Source: Macrocybe gigantea (taxonomy: Eukaryota > Basidiomycota > Agaricomycetes > Agaricales > Callistosporiaceae). From it: a stretch of 64,000 nt of DNA. Within the stretch, counting starts at the first letter, position 1. Every line of letters starts with the position of its first letter. Positions 10,391 to 22,571 of the stretch are shown piece by piece. Location of the stretch: assembly GCA_011319805.1 (NCBI GenBank), contig SJRY01000065.1, positions 281,131-345,130 on the forward strand. The letters run 5' to 3'. Made by a program: the position numbers and the translations under genes. The notes beneath the pieces are model-generated. The model did no database searches. It saw only the letters and a list, made by a program, of their open reading frames with translations, and was not told the DNA's origin.

Positions 10391-11269
10391 CTATTTCCCT
10401 ACGTACAAGAACGGAAGAATTTTGAACCATGGGTTTCTTTCTCCAGCATAGACCATCTCCTCAGAGGTCTCGTCTTGTCCATCAGCCAGCAAGTTTCCCA
10501 GTCTCTCCGCATCTTCTCTTTCTATCTCACACCGCCCCATTAACTGCTGTACACCATTTCCAATGACGCGTGCGACGTCTCGGTGCTTGATTGCCCTATG
10601 ACAAAATTGACTCTCATACGACACGGTCACAATGTCCTTGAACCATTGCACGGGTTCCACTCTCCAAGGCCGAACAAGATGATGCGCGGCAATCAGCTTT
10701 GACAGCTTGACCTTGGATTCTTCATACTCCTCCTCGCACTTGTATCTGCCGTGCTTGTCCTGTTTGCCTTTCGTGGCCGTGATGCAGGCAACTCCCTGAG
10801 GAAATATTCCATACTCTTGGAAATCCCCCTTGTTCGCTACCCACCAAGCATCCATATCCTGCTCAAACTCCAACCCCGTTATAGCCAAAATGGTCGGCAC
10901 TTTCTCCTGACAAATGATCTCGTGAAACAACCGCCAGTTCCGGTATATGGCTGACTCGATTCTGGGGCCTCGCACGCAATAGATAAGTAGGCTGACGCCA
11001 GTCTCGAGGCTCCTGAGCAATCGATACAGCTGCACAATCGCTTTCTCTATTGGGACTGCCCCTGAACTTGGTTCGTTCAAACCGGCCGTGTCGTAAAGGT
11101 AGAAGGTCCTTCCCAGTATCGGCACGGCGTACTGTGTGCTCTCCAATGTGCAGCCCTTTGCACCACTCGATTCACGCGTTATCGTCTCTCCTGCGAGCAT
11201 GTTGACAAGTGAGCTCTTTCCGGCTGCCGACTTGCCGAAGATGATGACGTTTGGAGGTTCGGATGGCAT
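10391..11269 (-). CDS. P-loop GTPase (G-domain protein), single exon
   Basis: 292 codons without introns. G1 is FGKSAAGKSSLVNML (about residues 11-25), a canonical P-loop. G2 Thr lies in GAKGCTLES, G3 is YDTAGLNE, and the usual NKxD G4 position reads ITGLE, as in the next GTPase gene. The remainder is a helical region ending WFKILPFLYV. A basidiomycete-expanded GTPase family related to MMR_HSR1/septin-like and AIG1-type proteins is the best fit; the exact family is not certain. Start ATG follows a non-coding stretch and precedes the G1 strand by a few residues, typical for this type. It is a paralogue of the gene at 12452 (shared KGCT, DTAGL, SLLIYC/SLLVYC, ITGLE, ACITAT/ACITTT) and lies in opposite orientation. 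Confidence 0.85.
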   Translation of the reverse strand: MPSEPPNVIIFGKSAAGKSSLVNMLAGETITRESSGAKGCTLESTQYAVPILGRTFYLYDTAGLNEPSSGAVPIEKAIVQLYRLLRSLETGVSLLIYCVRGPRIESAIYRNWRLFHEIICQEKVPTILAITGLEFEQDMDAWWVANKGDFQEYGIFPQGVACITATKGKQDKHGRYKCEEEYEESKVKLSKLIAAHHLVRPWRVEPVQWFKDIVTVSYESQFCHRAIKHRDVARVIGNGVQQLMGRCEIEREDAERLGNLLADGQDETSEEMVYAGERNPWFKILPFLYVGK

Positions 11270-12451
11270 CCTGAACTCGAGAACGAATACTGGACCTGTA
11301 CACCTATATTCTTATCGGTCTAAGATGCAATTCATGCATAATTCGTCATACCCTGAACGGACTGGTCACGTTGGACTTGGTTGGATGATCTGAGCCTGAA
11401 TTGGAGCCAGAGAGGGGAGACGCTACAATGAAGTATCCGACCTGGTGTCGCTCGACATGTCTTTATATTTTCAATGCTCAGCCTCTGTGGAAATTCCGTC
11501 GCCCATCGGCGCACTGTGCAAGGGATTGGGGATGATTGTGAAGATTGACGGGCGAATCCATGCCGTTACCTCGTGATTCCCATATAACCTTGCCATCCGC
11601 TGTGGAAACCTGCACCTCAACTTCCTTCAGCGCCAATCGGGTCTATTCATTCATCCTTGATCTTCACAAGGGCACACTTCCACAGCGTAGTGTATTGACT
11701 CTGCAATTCATGTTGTCAATTTGCCTCACTGTTCTTTTCCGGTCTCAACATGAAGCACATCTGTGAAGGTTGCTGTACACCTATCCACCTGACGCCTGTA
11801 CTCCAATGTTCTCATCCTCTTTCTGTTTCTGATAGCCTGCTAAACATCCTTTGTGCCCGCGTGTTCTATCACATTTTCGACTGCTGCGAACAATGCTAAA
11901 TGCCTTAAATGTTGCAATGCTTGTTCTTATCGTCGTTTTCCAAGTAGACCCATGAAAAACTTTTTATACAAGATTAGTGCTGGCAACTGAATTGAGGGTG
12001 GCATCTTGACCAAGAATAGGACATCAGCATGAAGTGACTTATAATTTCTGCGACGTTGGCACCATCTGACGCTCATTAATTAGTGTTTCACAGCCAACCC
12101 CGCAACGTGTTCCTTCGTGATGATTGGTCCTTGTGCGGTTAGGCAGAGTCTGGGCAGAGTCCTCATTGCCTCCATGTCCTCCGTATTAACATGGCGCTTG
12201 TGGCTCCGCAAGGTTTGGTGGGTTACAATGTGCGTATATATCAAGTTCCTGTTCTGCCAGCGAATAGAACGATTAATCCTACAATTTGGGACACATCCGT
12301 GCATCGGTTTTCTGCGAGGTACACTCCCATCCACGGTTTCCTCGGCAGCTTGTTGGTTTCACTACCATTCCTGCTTTTCTCCTGTCGGTATCCAGTTATC
12401 CTTCTGTAGACCCAGACATCGCATTGCATCCGCTAGGCAAAAAGTCGCATT
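11270..12451. other. Spacer between two divergent GTPase genes
   Basis: About 1.2 kb separates the starts of the two paralogous GTPase genes, which point away from each other, so it should contain both promoters. No coding region was recognised; short frames here overlap on both strands without domain signal. Confidence 0.5.
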
Positions 12452-13762
12452 ATGGTGTTCAAGCTTTTCTCGTGGGGAGCATCTCGTGAAGAGATGCCTT
12501 CAAACGGCTGCAGTGTTCTAGGCACTCCTCAAGGTGGTGCCAGAGATGGTCGTGATTGCCGATGGCGGCCAGGTATTTCGGATACCCCTTTGACATCCGC
12601 AACACCACCCATAGACTTCCCGTCGCATTCCACTGATGTATCCAATCATCATCGCAATGCCAGATACGCTGGCTCTCACCCAGAGCTGGAGCAGAATGTG
12701 TCCATGAATCGCGAGGGCAGCGGTCGCGACAGTTATTTGCCTGCATTCGTTGGTGCGGTTGCCACTCGTGAAGCTCGCGAAGTCATCCAGCCATTCAGTG
12801 GTGCTTCTCCTACTCCAAATATCCTCATTTTCGGTAAAACAGGCGTTGGAAAAAGTTCCCTCATCAATATGCTAGCTGATCGCACCGACATCGATATTCT
12901 GGATCTTCAAAAACGACCCTCAACACGGCCTCTCGCTCCAGTGTCCAATACGGCGAAGGGGTGCACGTTCAGAAGCAACCCTTACCATGTTCGGGTCGAT
13001 GGGCAGGAAATGACACTCTGGGACACTGCTGGACTCGACGAAGGCGAGCGTGGCAGTGTTCCAGCTGAACGCGCCATGCAAAACCTATTGGACCTCGTCC
13101 AAAATCTCACTTCTCCTAGATGTGCAGACAAAGCTGACCATAACGCTGTGGGGCTCAGCCTCCTGGTTTATTGCATACGAGGCACCCGAATCACAGACAT
13201 AACGAAAATCAATTATGATATGTTCTATCACATCATCTGCCGCGCAAAAGTTCCCATCGTCACTGTGATCACTGGGCTCGAACACACATCGCCTATGGAG
13301 TCTTGGTGGGATGAAAATGGCCACGAGTTCAAGAATCGTGGTATGAGGTTTGCGGGGCACGCTTGCATCACGACTACGAGGGGAAAGAAGATCTCCGTTT
13401 CACATCTACGACACTCGTCGACATCGCACGAGAAAGATGGGCCGACGATAGTGTCCTATTCACTTGATGATGAATACGCAGAGTCCCAAAAAATTGTCCG
13501 TGCGCTCATCAAGAAGCACTGCGCCAGCAGACCTTGGATCGCTGAGAAGCACATGTGGCTGAAGGATATCGCCTGCGAAATCAAAAATTATTATGATCAA
13601 GGAGACTTTGAGGCAGGTATAATTCGTCAGAATGGTCGTAAAGATGTGGAGGCAAAAGCACAAGCTTATCGAGAAAATGCGGGTGCTTCTGGATTCGTTA
13701 CTACCTTTATCCTTGGTCTCTCTACGCTTCTTTTCAAAGGGCTGGGCTCAGTTGTAGGATAG
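12452..13762 (+). CDS. P-loop GTPase (G-domain protein) with hydrophobic C-terminus
   Basis: 436 codons, no intron needed. About 125 N-terminal residues are Ser/Pro/His-rich and probably disordered. The G domain follows: ILIFGKTGVGKSSLINML (G1, near residues 125-142), KGCTFRSNPY (G2 Thr), LWDTAGLDEGERG (G3), then SLLVYCIRGTRITD and VITGLEH at the G4 position, which lacks NKxD. Between switch regions there is an extra insert with LDLQKRPSTRP. The end, GASGFVTTFILGLSTLLF, is hydrophobic and could be a membrane contact or anchor. Clearly a paralogue of the minus-strand gene ending at 11269. Nucleotide binding is likely; effector role unknown. Confidence 0.85.
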   Translation: MVFKLFSWGASREEMPSNGCSVLGTPQGGARDGRDCRWRPGISDTPLTSATPPIDFPSHSTDVSNHHRNARYAGSHPELEQNVSMNREGSGRDSYLPAFVGAVATREAREVIQPFSGASPTPNILIFGKTGVGKSSLINMLADRTDIDILDLQKRPSTRPLAPVSNTAKGCTFRSNPYHVRVDGQEMTLWDTAGLDEGERGSVPAERAMQNLLDLVQNLTSPRCADKADHNAVGLSLLVYCIRGTRITDITKINYDMFYHIICRAKVPIVTVITGLEHTSPMESWWDENGHEFKNRGMRFAGHACITTTRGKKISVSHLRHSSTSHEKDGPTIVSYSLDDEYAESQKIVRALIKKHCASRPWIAEKHMWLKDIACEIKNYYDQGDFEAGIIRQNGRKDVEAKAQAYRENAGASGFVTTFILGLSTLLFKGLGSVVG

Positions 13763-14019
13763 GATCTGGCTTCACGACGATTCGCGTTTACTGCACCAGG
13801 TTGCATATTTCATCGCATATGTGACTATTCGTCTCTAGTAGATGACTGGTTTCCTGGATTTAGACATTAATATGCCTCAGAAAGTAACCTCGTGTTGAAC
13901 TCCGAATCAGCCATATTTTTTCAAAGCGTACTTCGATATAGAATGTTAATAACCGCAGAAAGATACCATAGCGCAACTGCTTGAGTATTTAGGAATTTTT
14001 TCGACACTATGCATTATCT

Positions 14020-15464
14020 TCATGACAAGGTCGGAACAGACCAGTTCACCCAGTCCGCTTCGTTGAAGCCGACGTTATTGGCACCATCGGTCCTGATGAT
14101 ATTTGTGTTCGTTGACTGGCCCTTCAAGAATTTGTTGACAAACGCATCCAAATCGGCTTGTTGAGAAGACGGGAATGCGCAGTGAGCGTGGTTTCCGATC
14201 TGAGATACGCCCATGTTGGAAGCTACGCCCAAGGCTTGCCAAATCTTGTTGGCAGTCTTCTGGCATCCCCAGACGGATTCGGGGCCCAACCAGTCGATGC
14301 CGGTGTTGTCAATGACGAGGAGGCCTCGTGGAGCAACAAGACCGGAGAGCATGTGATGATCAAAGGGGAGGACAGGAACTTGATTGACGTATTGCTGGAA
14401 TGCCGTCGAGAACCAGACGTTTTCTTGGACAATTTCGGAAGCGGTTTGAGTTTGGATGCCGTTCCGCAGCATCTGGTCAGAGATTCTCCAGCTACCAGCA
14501 CCACCGGAGCCTGACTCTTGGGGAATGGTGAGGGCGATACGTTTCTCGAAAGCACCAGCAACCAGGGCGCCCTTGCCATTGCGGGAGCAACCAGAGACTC
14601 CGATTCTGCTGAGGTCGATGTTCACGTTAGGAGTCGTTTCCAGGGCATCGATAATACGGCTAACACCCCATGCCCAAGCGGTCATGGCTGACGCTGAGTG
14701 ACCGCTTCCGTAAAGCTGGTAGAATTTGCCCTGGCCTCTGCTAGAGGTGCTCTGCTGAGCGGCCATGTCATCGTTGTTAAACGTGATGACGGCTATGCCA
14801 GCTGGTCTGGGAATGCTGAGACCACCATAGGCGATGATGGCCGGCCATGGAGCAGTCCCGCCAGATGTAGGATAAGAAATGGAAACCTGGAAGGAAATGG
14901 ATTTCCCTGAATCGGAGGCGGTGATGGCAAGGGTGCTACCGGAGAGAGAGCCAGTCACGGACTGGGGCTTGGGAGGAAGCGTTCCTAATTCATAGCGCTG
15001 GAAGAGCTGGCTGATCTCTTCACGGCGACAGTCCCAATCTGCTTTAGTGGTGACCTTGTTACCGCTGATGAAAGTGAAAGGATCTGGCAGCTTAGAATTG
15101 GACACCAAGTTAATGGTACCAGGCAGAGGAGTGCAGGCTGCCGGTCCAGCGGTCGCCGTTGGGGATACGGTGGGGAGTGGATCCGACGTGGTTGGAGATG
15201 GCGTGGTCGTAGGAACGGGTACAGTGGAAGCTGCAGGCTGGCATTGTGAATACCAGTCATTCAATTTGATACACGTGGACCCGGAGATACAGGCAGTAGG
15301 ACCAGTCCAACCGTTTCCACCACCTAAGTCGGTACAATGATCTCAGTCTCATGTTCTACTGCAGCGGCGACGAGCACAAACTCACACTGGCCCCAAAGCT
15401 GCTGTTGCTGGGCGAGTGCTTGCACCACTAAGACGAGAGGCACGAACGAGTATTTGAGCACCAT
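14020..15464 (-). CDS. 4-O-methyl-glucuronoyl methylesterase (CE15) with CBM1
   Basis: Two exons, 15464-15386 and 15323-14020, around a 62-nt intron; 460 residues. A signal peptide (MVLKYSFVPLVLVVQALA) is followed by a fungal cellulose-binding module with WGQCGGNGWTGP and CIKLNDWYSQCQ, a Ser/Thr/Pro-rich linker, and a carbohydrate esterase family 15 domain. Catalytic motif GCSRNGKGA supplies the nucleophile Ser; the Glu region is IPQESGSGGAGSWR; the His lies in GNHAHCAFP. The enzyme cleaves ester links between glucuronic acid of xylan and lignin alcohols outside the cell. Length matches the CBM1-bearing enzymes of wood- and litter-decay fungi (about 460 residues). All key residues present; high confidence. 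Confidence 0.96.
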
Positions 15465-16187
15465 GGCTTGGGTTTACGCAGGAACGAAACAAGGGGATGA
15501 CCAGCGGGCCGTCGACGAGAGCAACAGCATTTTATAGCCTTCGAACGGTGGAAGTTCGCACATATTTTGGATGCTCAAACACGTGGGCCTGAGCGTCGGG
15601 AATACAGCATAACTTTCGAGCCCCACTGGAAAGTAGGAAGACGTCTCATGTTGAAGATCTCCGAAATTGAAGCGGAAGAATGGCTTGGGAGCATGGATTC
15701 GATACGGATTCGCCAAAGAATCAGAGTCGTATGTCATCTGTTTGACCGCCGTAGTAAGCCAATATGGCGTGAAAGAATGTGGACAAACGACAAGGCGTCG
15801 GCGAAAAATAGGTTGGACAGTTGATGTCATCAAAGAGGCCAAAAGAAGGTATGGTCCCCGGCTCTCGTTGGCGTAGGCGGCCGCCGCCAGGTGCAGACAT
15901 GCAAATTCCGTGATCTGAACCTAACCATATGACCTTGCAAGGATTTGCCGAAGATATCACTGGTTATTCAACGGAACTCAGTACATCTCACACTTCTTTG
16001 ATTTCCAAGTCTTCGCGAGCGGAGCATCTGAAACTCAAAGCGAGCTCCCTCGCTGACCGGTTGGGCTTCGTTGAAATTGTGGTTCAGCAAGTCGTACAGG
16101 AAGCGCTGGGTTTTCCCTCTTGCTCCGAATCTCTTTTCAGAGAAATCAGTCACATAAACTCGTGGAACAGGAATCTGAGAAAGTTAC
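15465..16187. other. Intergenic, no gene recognised
   Basis: Upstream region of the glucuronoyl esterase gene; short frames on both strands only. A 91-codon plus frame at 15929-16204 has no recognisable domain. Confidence 0.45.
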
Positions 16188-16568
16188 TTAGATTTTATAT
16201 TTGATAATCCACGCCAAGAGCTTGCCGTTTGGGGAGAAACGCAGACAGCTCACGATGCTATCATCGATGAGCGGCCACGGAACAGTGACAAGGTTAGGCC
16301 ATGGGTTTAGTTTGAGCATGTTAGAAACGCAAACGGTAGGACACGGATAATATGAGTGCACTTGTAAAAAAATAACGTTATGGTTCAAGGCGAAGCTTTT
16401 GACGTACCTATCGTGCGGGAGCCTATACAACAGGTCCACGTCCAACACTCTGCTCCTTTCAGGGTTGAATAAGGCCCACCAGCTCGAGTCTTCGGCTTCT
16501 TTGACGAAATATGACGGCAGGTCTTGAGGACCGAGGTTGAGCCACGGCCAGCTGGGATTCGCCATCAC
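16188..16568 (-). pseudogene. TUP1-like fragment (pre-WD hinge and first WD strand)
   Basis: The minus frame aligns by eye with the stretch of the full TUP1 gene just before its WD40 propeller: LGPQDLPSYFVKEAEDSSWW and ALFNPERSRVLDVDLLYRL here, [18 protein letters not shown] and [19 protein letters not shown] there. An intron seems to follow LPHD (donor GTACGTC near 16410), at the same place as in TUP1, and the next piece, SIVSCLRFSPNGKLLAW, resembles TUP1 WD repeat 1. No Tup_N domain upstream and no further WD repeats downstream were found. Most likely a truncated duplicate; a short expressed gene cannot be excluded. Confidence 0.6.
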
Positions 16569-17094
16569 ACCGAAGAGAGTCTGAGAACGTTGTCGAGTCT
16601 TGCTGGATCAATCCGTTTGAATGATCACAGCAGGAACGCCGGGAATGGACACAGCGGAGGCCATATCAGCCTCCAAAACGTGAGCAAAGTCGAGAAGGAC
16701 CATTCACCGTGCTACTCAGCAAAGCCTAGCCGATTCCTGTCGGTTTTTCTCTAGAGCCAGACCAAGTTACTTCTACGGAACGTCGCGCTAGGCGTGAGCG
16801 CCTTTGAGAGGGAGGAGGGGTTGTGATGGAGAAGAAAAGCAGTGCAGGCTGTAGCGCTTGATCAACATTTCATTTCATTTCCGACAGCGTCCTTATGTCA
16901 GAATCCGACCCCAGCCTTCTCTTATTCTACGTCGATCAATCATTGCGTCTCGGAGACTGAGAAAGAACAACGGCAAAATATATAGGACGGGTTTGAAAGG
17001 AATAAAAATTGTGAAGAAATCCAAATATAAAGACTGGGACTTAAAAACAATGAAAAGTCAGTCAGTTAAAAGGGTATTCAAGATGCCGGGCGGC
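16569..17094. other. Intergenic, no gene recognised
   Basis: Short frames only. It carries the 3' flank of the muramidase gene. Confidence 0.45.
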
Positions 17095-18279
17095 TCAAGA
17101 TCCTCGTGCCATGCTACAAGAACTGTCAGCGTTTTCTCTGATAAACTGGGAATTCGAACGGTGACTCTTACCGCCCCAAGCCAGCAGCATCTCCGTTGAA
17201 AAGATCCTGGTCACCTGGATTTGGGCCCGAATCCGCGTATTGCCAGAACGAAGCCACACTGCAGATATCGTCAAGTTTGCCAGATTCTCTCGTCCAATGT
17301 GTATGAAGCACTTACGACCATCCTGCGGGGAGTGGGCCAATCGAGGCTGCGAAATGTGCGATCCACAGGGGGTTTGTAGTCCCAAATGCCGCACTGTTAC
17401 CAGTACACGTCGTCCACCAATCCGTCGTGGTATAAATTACTATGACATTAATCAGCGTTCGTCGAAGTAGTTGAGAAGAAAGCGAAGAGGAAAAGACAAA
17501 CTTGGGAATCTAAGAGAAGCCGCGACAAGAATGTGAGTTGAGGTCGTTGCCGCCGTAGAAGAACTAGACGTACCGACCCGTGTTGGCTTCGTACGTGTTC
17601 GAAAAGTCCCTGATCCAAGACACCATTGCCGAAGCGCTTAAACCATAACATTCAGCGCCATTCGGGTTATCTTAGTGAAAGCTAGCGCTTCAGACTGGGT
17701 TGTTCGGCTTCCAAACATCTCGGACACTCACATTCAATGTCAAGGACACCAGGCAGTGTGATGCCGTCCGCGGTCCAGCCACCTCGACAACGGGAACAAA
17801 ACACCTCAGCACCCGCACGAGAAGGGAACCCATGAAATTTACCTCCGTGCGCTAAAAAGAAACTGGCCTGAGTCGCGCCAGAGCTGCTGTCCGGATGGGC
17901 GAAATGATACGCTCCTCTAATCAAGCCCGCATTCGTCGCTCCGATATACTGGCTGGAGAAGCTGGAGCTTATGAAGGCTAATTTATAAATTGCCGATTCA
18001 TCAACGATGCTCTTGAGATCCATAGAAACACATACTCGTGCCCTCTGTGGCTTTGATGAACGCAAAGCTGATGCCATTCGCTTTCACGGCCGCCCAATCC
18101 ACGTTGGGCTGGAAGCCCGAGACGTCTATGCCCTGAGGATCCGCTCGTTTCTCATGCGGGAGTCTGAGCACGCGTCCTGGATCGCTTGCGGTGGAGGCGG
18201 GACCGCCGTGCAGAGGAATGGCGCTGACGATCCTGATGAAGGCGAGAGACACCAGAAGGAACTTTATAACGAGGTGCAT
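17095..18279 (-). CDS. Secreted GH25 muramidase (lysozyme)
   Basis: Eight exons join to 254 residues: 18279-18036, 17977-17843, 17782-17732, 17670-17574, 17509-17502, 17439-17316, 17258-17172, 17113-17095. Signal peptide [20 protein letters not shown], then a GH25 barrel: [38 protein letters not shown] (the DxE active-site pair), [28 protein letters not shown], ending in GRMARGS. GH25 enzymes cut the N-acetylmuramic acid-N-acetylglucosamine bond of bacterial peptidoglycan. Fungal versions are secreted, probably for bacterial competition or nutrition. Exon 5 is only 8 nt (ATTCCCAA), needed to restore [13 protein letters not shown] Met four codons upstream (18291) is an alternative start. Confident in family and most exons. 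Confidence 0.9.
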
Positions 18280-19975
18280 GGCTGCCGGCATGGTATATCA
18301 AGCTCACAGCCCGGCTGTCTACAGAGGCAGCAATCGACGATAGGACCGGGATTGAAGTTCAGCAGAGGCCTGGTAGGAGGTATTTATCCTTCAACCGGAC
18401 GTCCAGCAATCAATCTGTGACTTTTGTTCTTTTTCGCAGACCGGTGCGATGGAAACCGGAAAGTGATCCCATTAAGAGAGGGAGCGCGGCCAACACCGAG
18501 ACTATGATGTCGAAGCTCGACATGGCCAAGATCACGGAACAGAATGCCTCACAGCAGCATGAACCACGTCAAAGCTCGGTTCTACCATCCATGCTTACTG
18601 GTACACAAGGCAAGAACAAGGTCAGCAATGATACTGAAGATGGCTGAGCATACTCACGAAAGGTGATGGCGACAAATACTTGTCAATGTGGTGTCTATCA
18701 TGATGGACACCAACAAGGCATGAGAATGAAAGAAGCCTTTATGCGCCTCATGTGTAATTGCGAGAGAAGATTTTCGATTTTTTTGCTTGCCGCCATGCAG
18801 TCGTGGAACGGTCGTGGAAGAGTTGAACAAAAAATAGCTCTATAGCAGGTGGCACTCTCATATCGATCATAAAGCACACTGTGCTCTTTCGTCCATTATG
18901 CAGCTCCGAAAACGGTTCGCCTTGGTCGCTTGAGAAAACAGTCTCAAAGTCCCGAGAACGTGAAACACTTTACCCCTCGTCATCTGTTCATCTATCTTTG
19001 CATTCAGGTTTCGAACAAATCAACTTGAAGCTGGGATGTAAAGCCCCGCTACCCGAACGCGGATCTAACATGGTTAAGCACAACCGGCTCTGCATTTTCG
19101 CCATAGCCTTCTTAAAAGTCTACGAGGATGGACATTGCCCCCCTTTGACAAGAAGGTCTCAAGGTGCATTGTGTATGTCGTCAGACAGCCACCAAGCGGC
19201 GCGCCTCAGACAAAGCGCATCTAGTGCCGATCCAACCCTCCAAATGACAGAAACAAAGCATTCCATCTACACCATTCCCTCCACAGCCAACACCTGCCAG
19301 ATCCGATCAATCCCAAAAGCAACAATGTAGCGAACGCAAGATTTCCGGATTTCACTAAAGATTAGAGCACGAGCCAGAGATCGAATTACGATCAACGAAG
19401 CAACTTTTCCCAAGGGTCAGCTTCAACGTTCAACGTTCAACCGCTGAGCGCTGAGCGCATCGATCACCACTCCAAAAAAAAATCCTTTTCCCAACTCATA
19501 ATTGTCATTCGTACAAAACAACAACAAAAAAATGAAACAAACAAAAGACGGGGGAGGAGTGGAAAAAAGGGGAAAAAAGAGCAAAGAAAAGACAATATAG
19601 AGATATGGTGGGGCAAGAGATGAAAAAGAAATTGAAAAAGTGTCAGGTATGCCTAGAAAACAACAATCACCTTTGTCTGGAGGGGGACAGGCAGAAGAGA
19701 AGGGCGGTGAGCGGAGAACAAGGGAGCAGAAAGGGAGAAAAAAAACGCAGATGGACAAACTAAAAACACAACATTTCGCTTTTCTACTCTTGTCCTTCTT
19801 CTCCTTGCCCCCCCTTCTTTCGTTCTCGTACATTGTGCCAAAAACAAATCAGAGTCAAAATTTTGTGATCGCAGCAAGCGTGATTATTAAAAAAAAACTT
19901 TGAAGAGTGCGTATCCGCGGTCGTCCTTAGAGCGAGGTATAACTCCCTGAGCGTCAAGAGAAAAGAAAAATCATA
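18280..19975. other. Intergenic, no gene recognised
   Basis: Short unrelated frames. From about 19,480 to 19,900 the plus strand is purine-rich with A-runs and then pyrimidine-rich, probably the 3' flank of TUP1. Nothing coding could be supported. Confidence 0.5.
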
Positions 19976-22539
19976 TCAAATGGGAACGATCCCATCACGA
20001 AGAAGCGAATCGAGATGCGCACATATCCGAGCTTGCCAATCTCCGCTGCCGGTGGCGAGCACGCTGCCTGCGGGACTGAGGTCGATCGAGATGACTAGCA
20101 AGGATGAAGGGTCATCCAGTCAGCCAGGTTGAACACCACAGAGAGGTGAGGAACAAGCGTCGGCGGACGAACCAGAGTTCTTGTGCCCCTGCAACATGCA
20201 CTGCACGATGGCCGTTCTCGAGTCCCAAAACTGCACGCCGCGATCCTTCGAACCCGACACGACCCACTGGCCGTCATGCGACACCGCAACAGACAGCACA
20301 TAGTCCTATCACGACAGAAACAAAAGGAAAAGCGATAAAGTTAGACAAGTGGCGGAAAAAAGACAAGGATAGCGAACACACCTTGTGCCCCGTAAAATTC
20401 ATCGTGCACGGACTCGTCTTATCGCCGTCCTTTTTGACGACTGCACCGCTAGACCCAGACCCAGACGATGAAGCCACGGCCGAGCCGGGCGTCGCGGACG
20501 TCCCACCCGGTCCGTTCACACTTCCGTTCGCACCTTCCTTCCTCGCCTTGGGCGCTCCATCCCTCGCAGAGGACCCAGATCCCGAAGAGCTCGACGCAGG
20601 AGAGAGCCCGCTCACATCCCAATACTTGAGCGTCTTGTCCAAACTCCCGCTGACCAGCCCTTTCCCGTCCGGCGTGAACGCGACGCTGTACACGCTGTCC
20701 CTGTGCCCACGAAGCCGCTCGACGAGCTGTGCCGTCGCAACGTCCCATATGCGCACGACGGTGTCCAGCGAGCCGGCTGCGACGAGCCTCCCATCGGGAG
20801 AGATCGCGACCGAAGTCACGCCGGCGTCGCTGTTGAGCGAGTCCGCGTCGTTGATCGTGAGCACTTTGGACGACCCGTCAGTCATGTCCCAGATCCTCGC
20901 TGTCTTGTCGCCCGACCCGGATACGATCAGCCGCCCGTCTTTGGAAAAGTCGAGCGAGTAGATCTCCTGCTGGTGGCCGTCAAACACGTTCCGAATGCGC
21001 TTCTTCGCGATGTCCCATATCTAACGCGGAGAATTGCTCTGCGTCAGAAGAATCAAAACGGAGCGAACGCGAAACGCGTGGCTTACCCGGATCTGCTTGT
21101 CCTCCGCACCTGTAGCGAGGTATTTGCCATCGGGGCTGAAACACACGCTGCGAATGTACAAATCGCCCGCCTTGCCTGCCGATTCATCCGAGAGCACGCT
21201 GCAAAAGGGACAAGCAAGCCAGATTCGTAATGAGGACGGAATGTGAAAAGGGAGCGGATTCACCAAGTCTTTATACCCGTCTTGGTATCGTAAATCTGCG
21301 CCGTGCGATTGCACCCCGTCGCGAGGTACTTGCCATCCGCAGAGAACCGGACGCAGCACACCACACTGGAGGCGTCAATTTTCATGCAACACATCGCGCC
21401 AGCACATAAACACGCACCTCTCATGCATGAGCGTGTGCATCAAGCTCACATCCAGCACCCGCTTTACCTTGGGGTTGAACACCGCGAACCAATCGCTGCC
21501 CTCCTTCTTCATCTCCGGCGGGACATTATGCGGGTCCAAGTCATCCAAAAATCCTCCTGCTCCTATCCCAGCGCTCCCCGGACCTCCTTGGCCTTGGCCG
21601 GGCGAATCGGCGGGGTTGGACGAAGAGGATGGCGCGGGGGAGGAGGCGCTCCTGCGCTCGAGGGCCCTCCGCTGCCGCCACCGCCAGAGCTCGAGCCGGG
21701 CGGTGGAGGGCCATATGGTTGTGTCTGAGGTTGCTGTTGAGACTGTGATGACGAGAGCTGCGGTGCGAGACCGGGTCCACCTGGCGCGGCAGAAGAAGAT
21801 GAAGGAACGGATGGGAGCTTGGGTATGTGCCCTGGCGCCATCGATGGGCTAAAGTGATCTAGCGCGGCGGAGGAAATGACGGTGATTAAGGGGTCGTGTA
21901 GAGGATCCAATGAGACGGCTGGCTCACCTGGCTTGACCCTGTGGTCCTGCTTGTACCGCTTTGACTCGCGCTCGCGTTCTGGCATGGCACGCTTAAGGTC
22001 CACCGTGTCGAGGGGCCGCACGTCCCGCGCGCGTTCACGTTCACGCTCGCGGTCCCTTTCCCGCTCTACCATCTCGCGCTCGCGCTCGTTTCGATCGGTC
22101 ATGCGCTCCCTCTCCCTGTCTCTCTCCCTCTTCTCCCTCTCCCTCTCCTTCTCCCTCTCTCTTTCCCTTTCACGCTCTCTCTCTCGTTCGCGTTCTCTTT
22201 CTCTTTCTCTTTCTCTCTCTCTTTCCCGCTCCCGCTCCCGATCGCGTGCATAATACGGCTCGTTCGGGTACGCTCCCAAGCTCGCAGGAGGCGGCACAGG
22301 CGGACCCAGCTGGATCGCACCTGGAGGTGGCGGCGGCGGCGGTGCTGCACCAGGCGCACCCCCAGGGCCAGGGAGACTCATCGCAGCAGCAGACGTGACT
22401 GATGCATGGGGAGGAGGCGGGGGGCCAGAGGGTGGCGGAGCGCCTATTCCAGGACCAACGCCAGGCCCAACGCCGACACCCATTCCTACACCTATGCCGG
22501 GACCAGGACCCGGCCCCGGTCCTGGGCCCGTGCCGACGT

Positions 22540-22571
<32 letters not shown>

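Noticed and set aside
21876..22253. Plus-strand Ser/Arg/Leu frame resembling an SR protein
   Set aside because: It is the antisense shadow of the Arg-Glu/Arg-Asp tract in TUP1.
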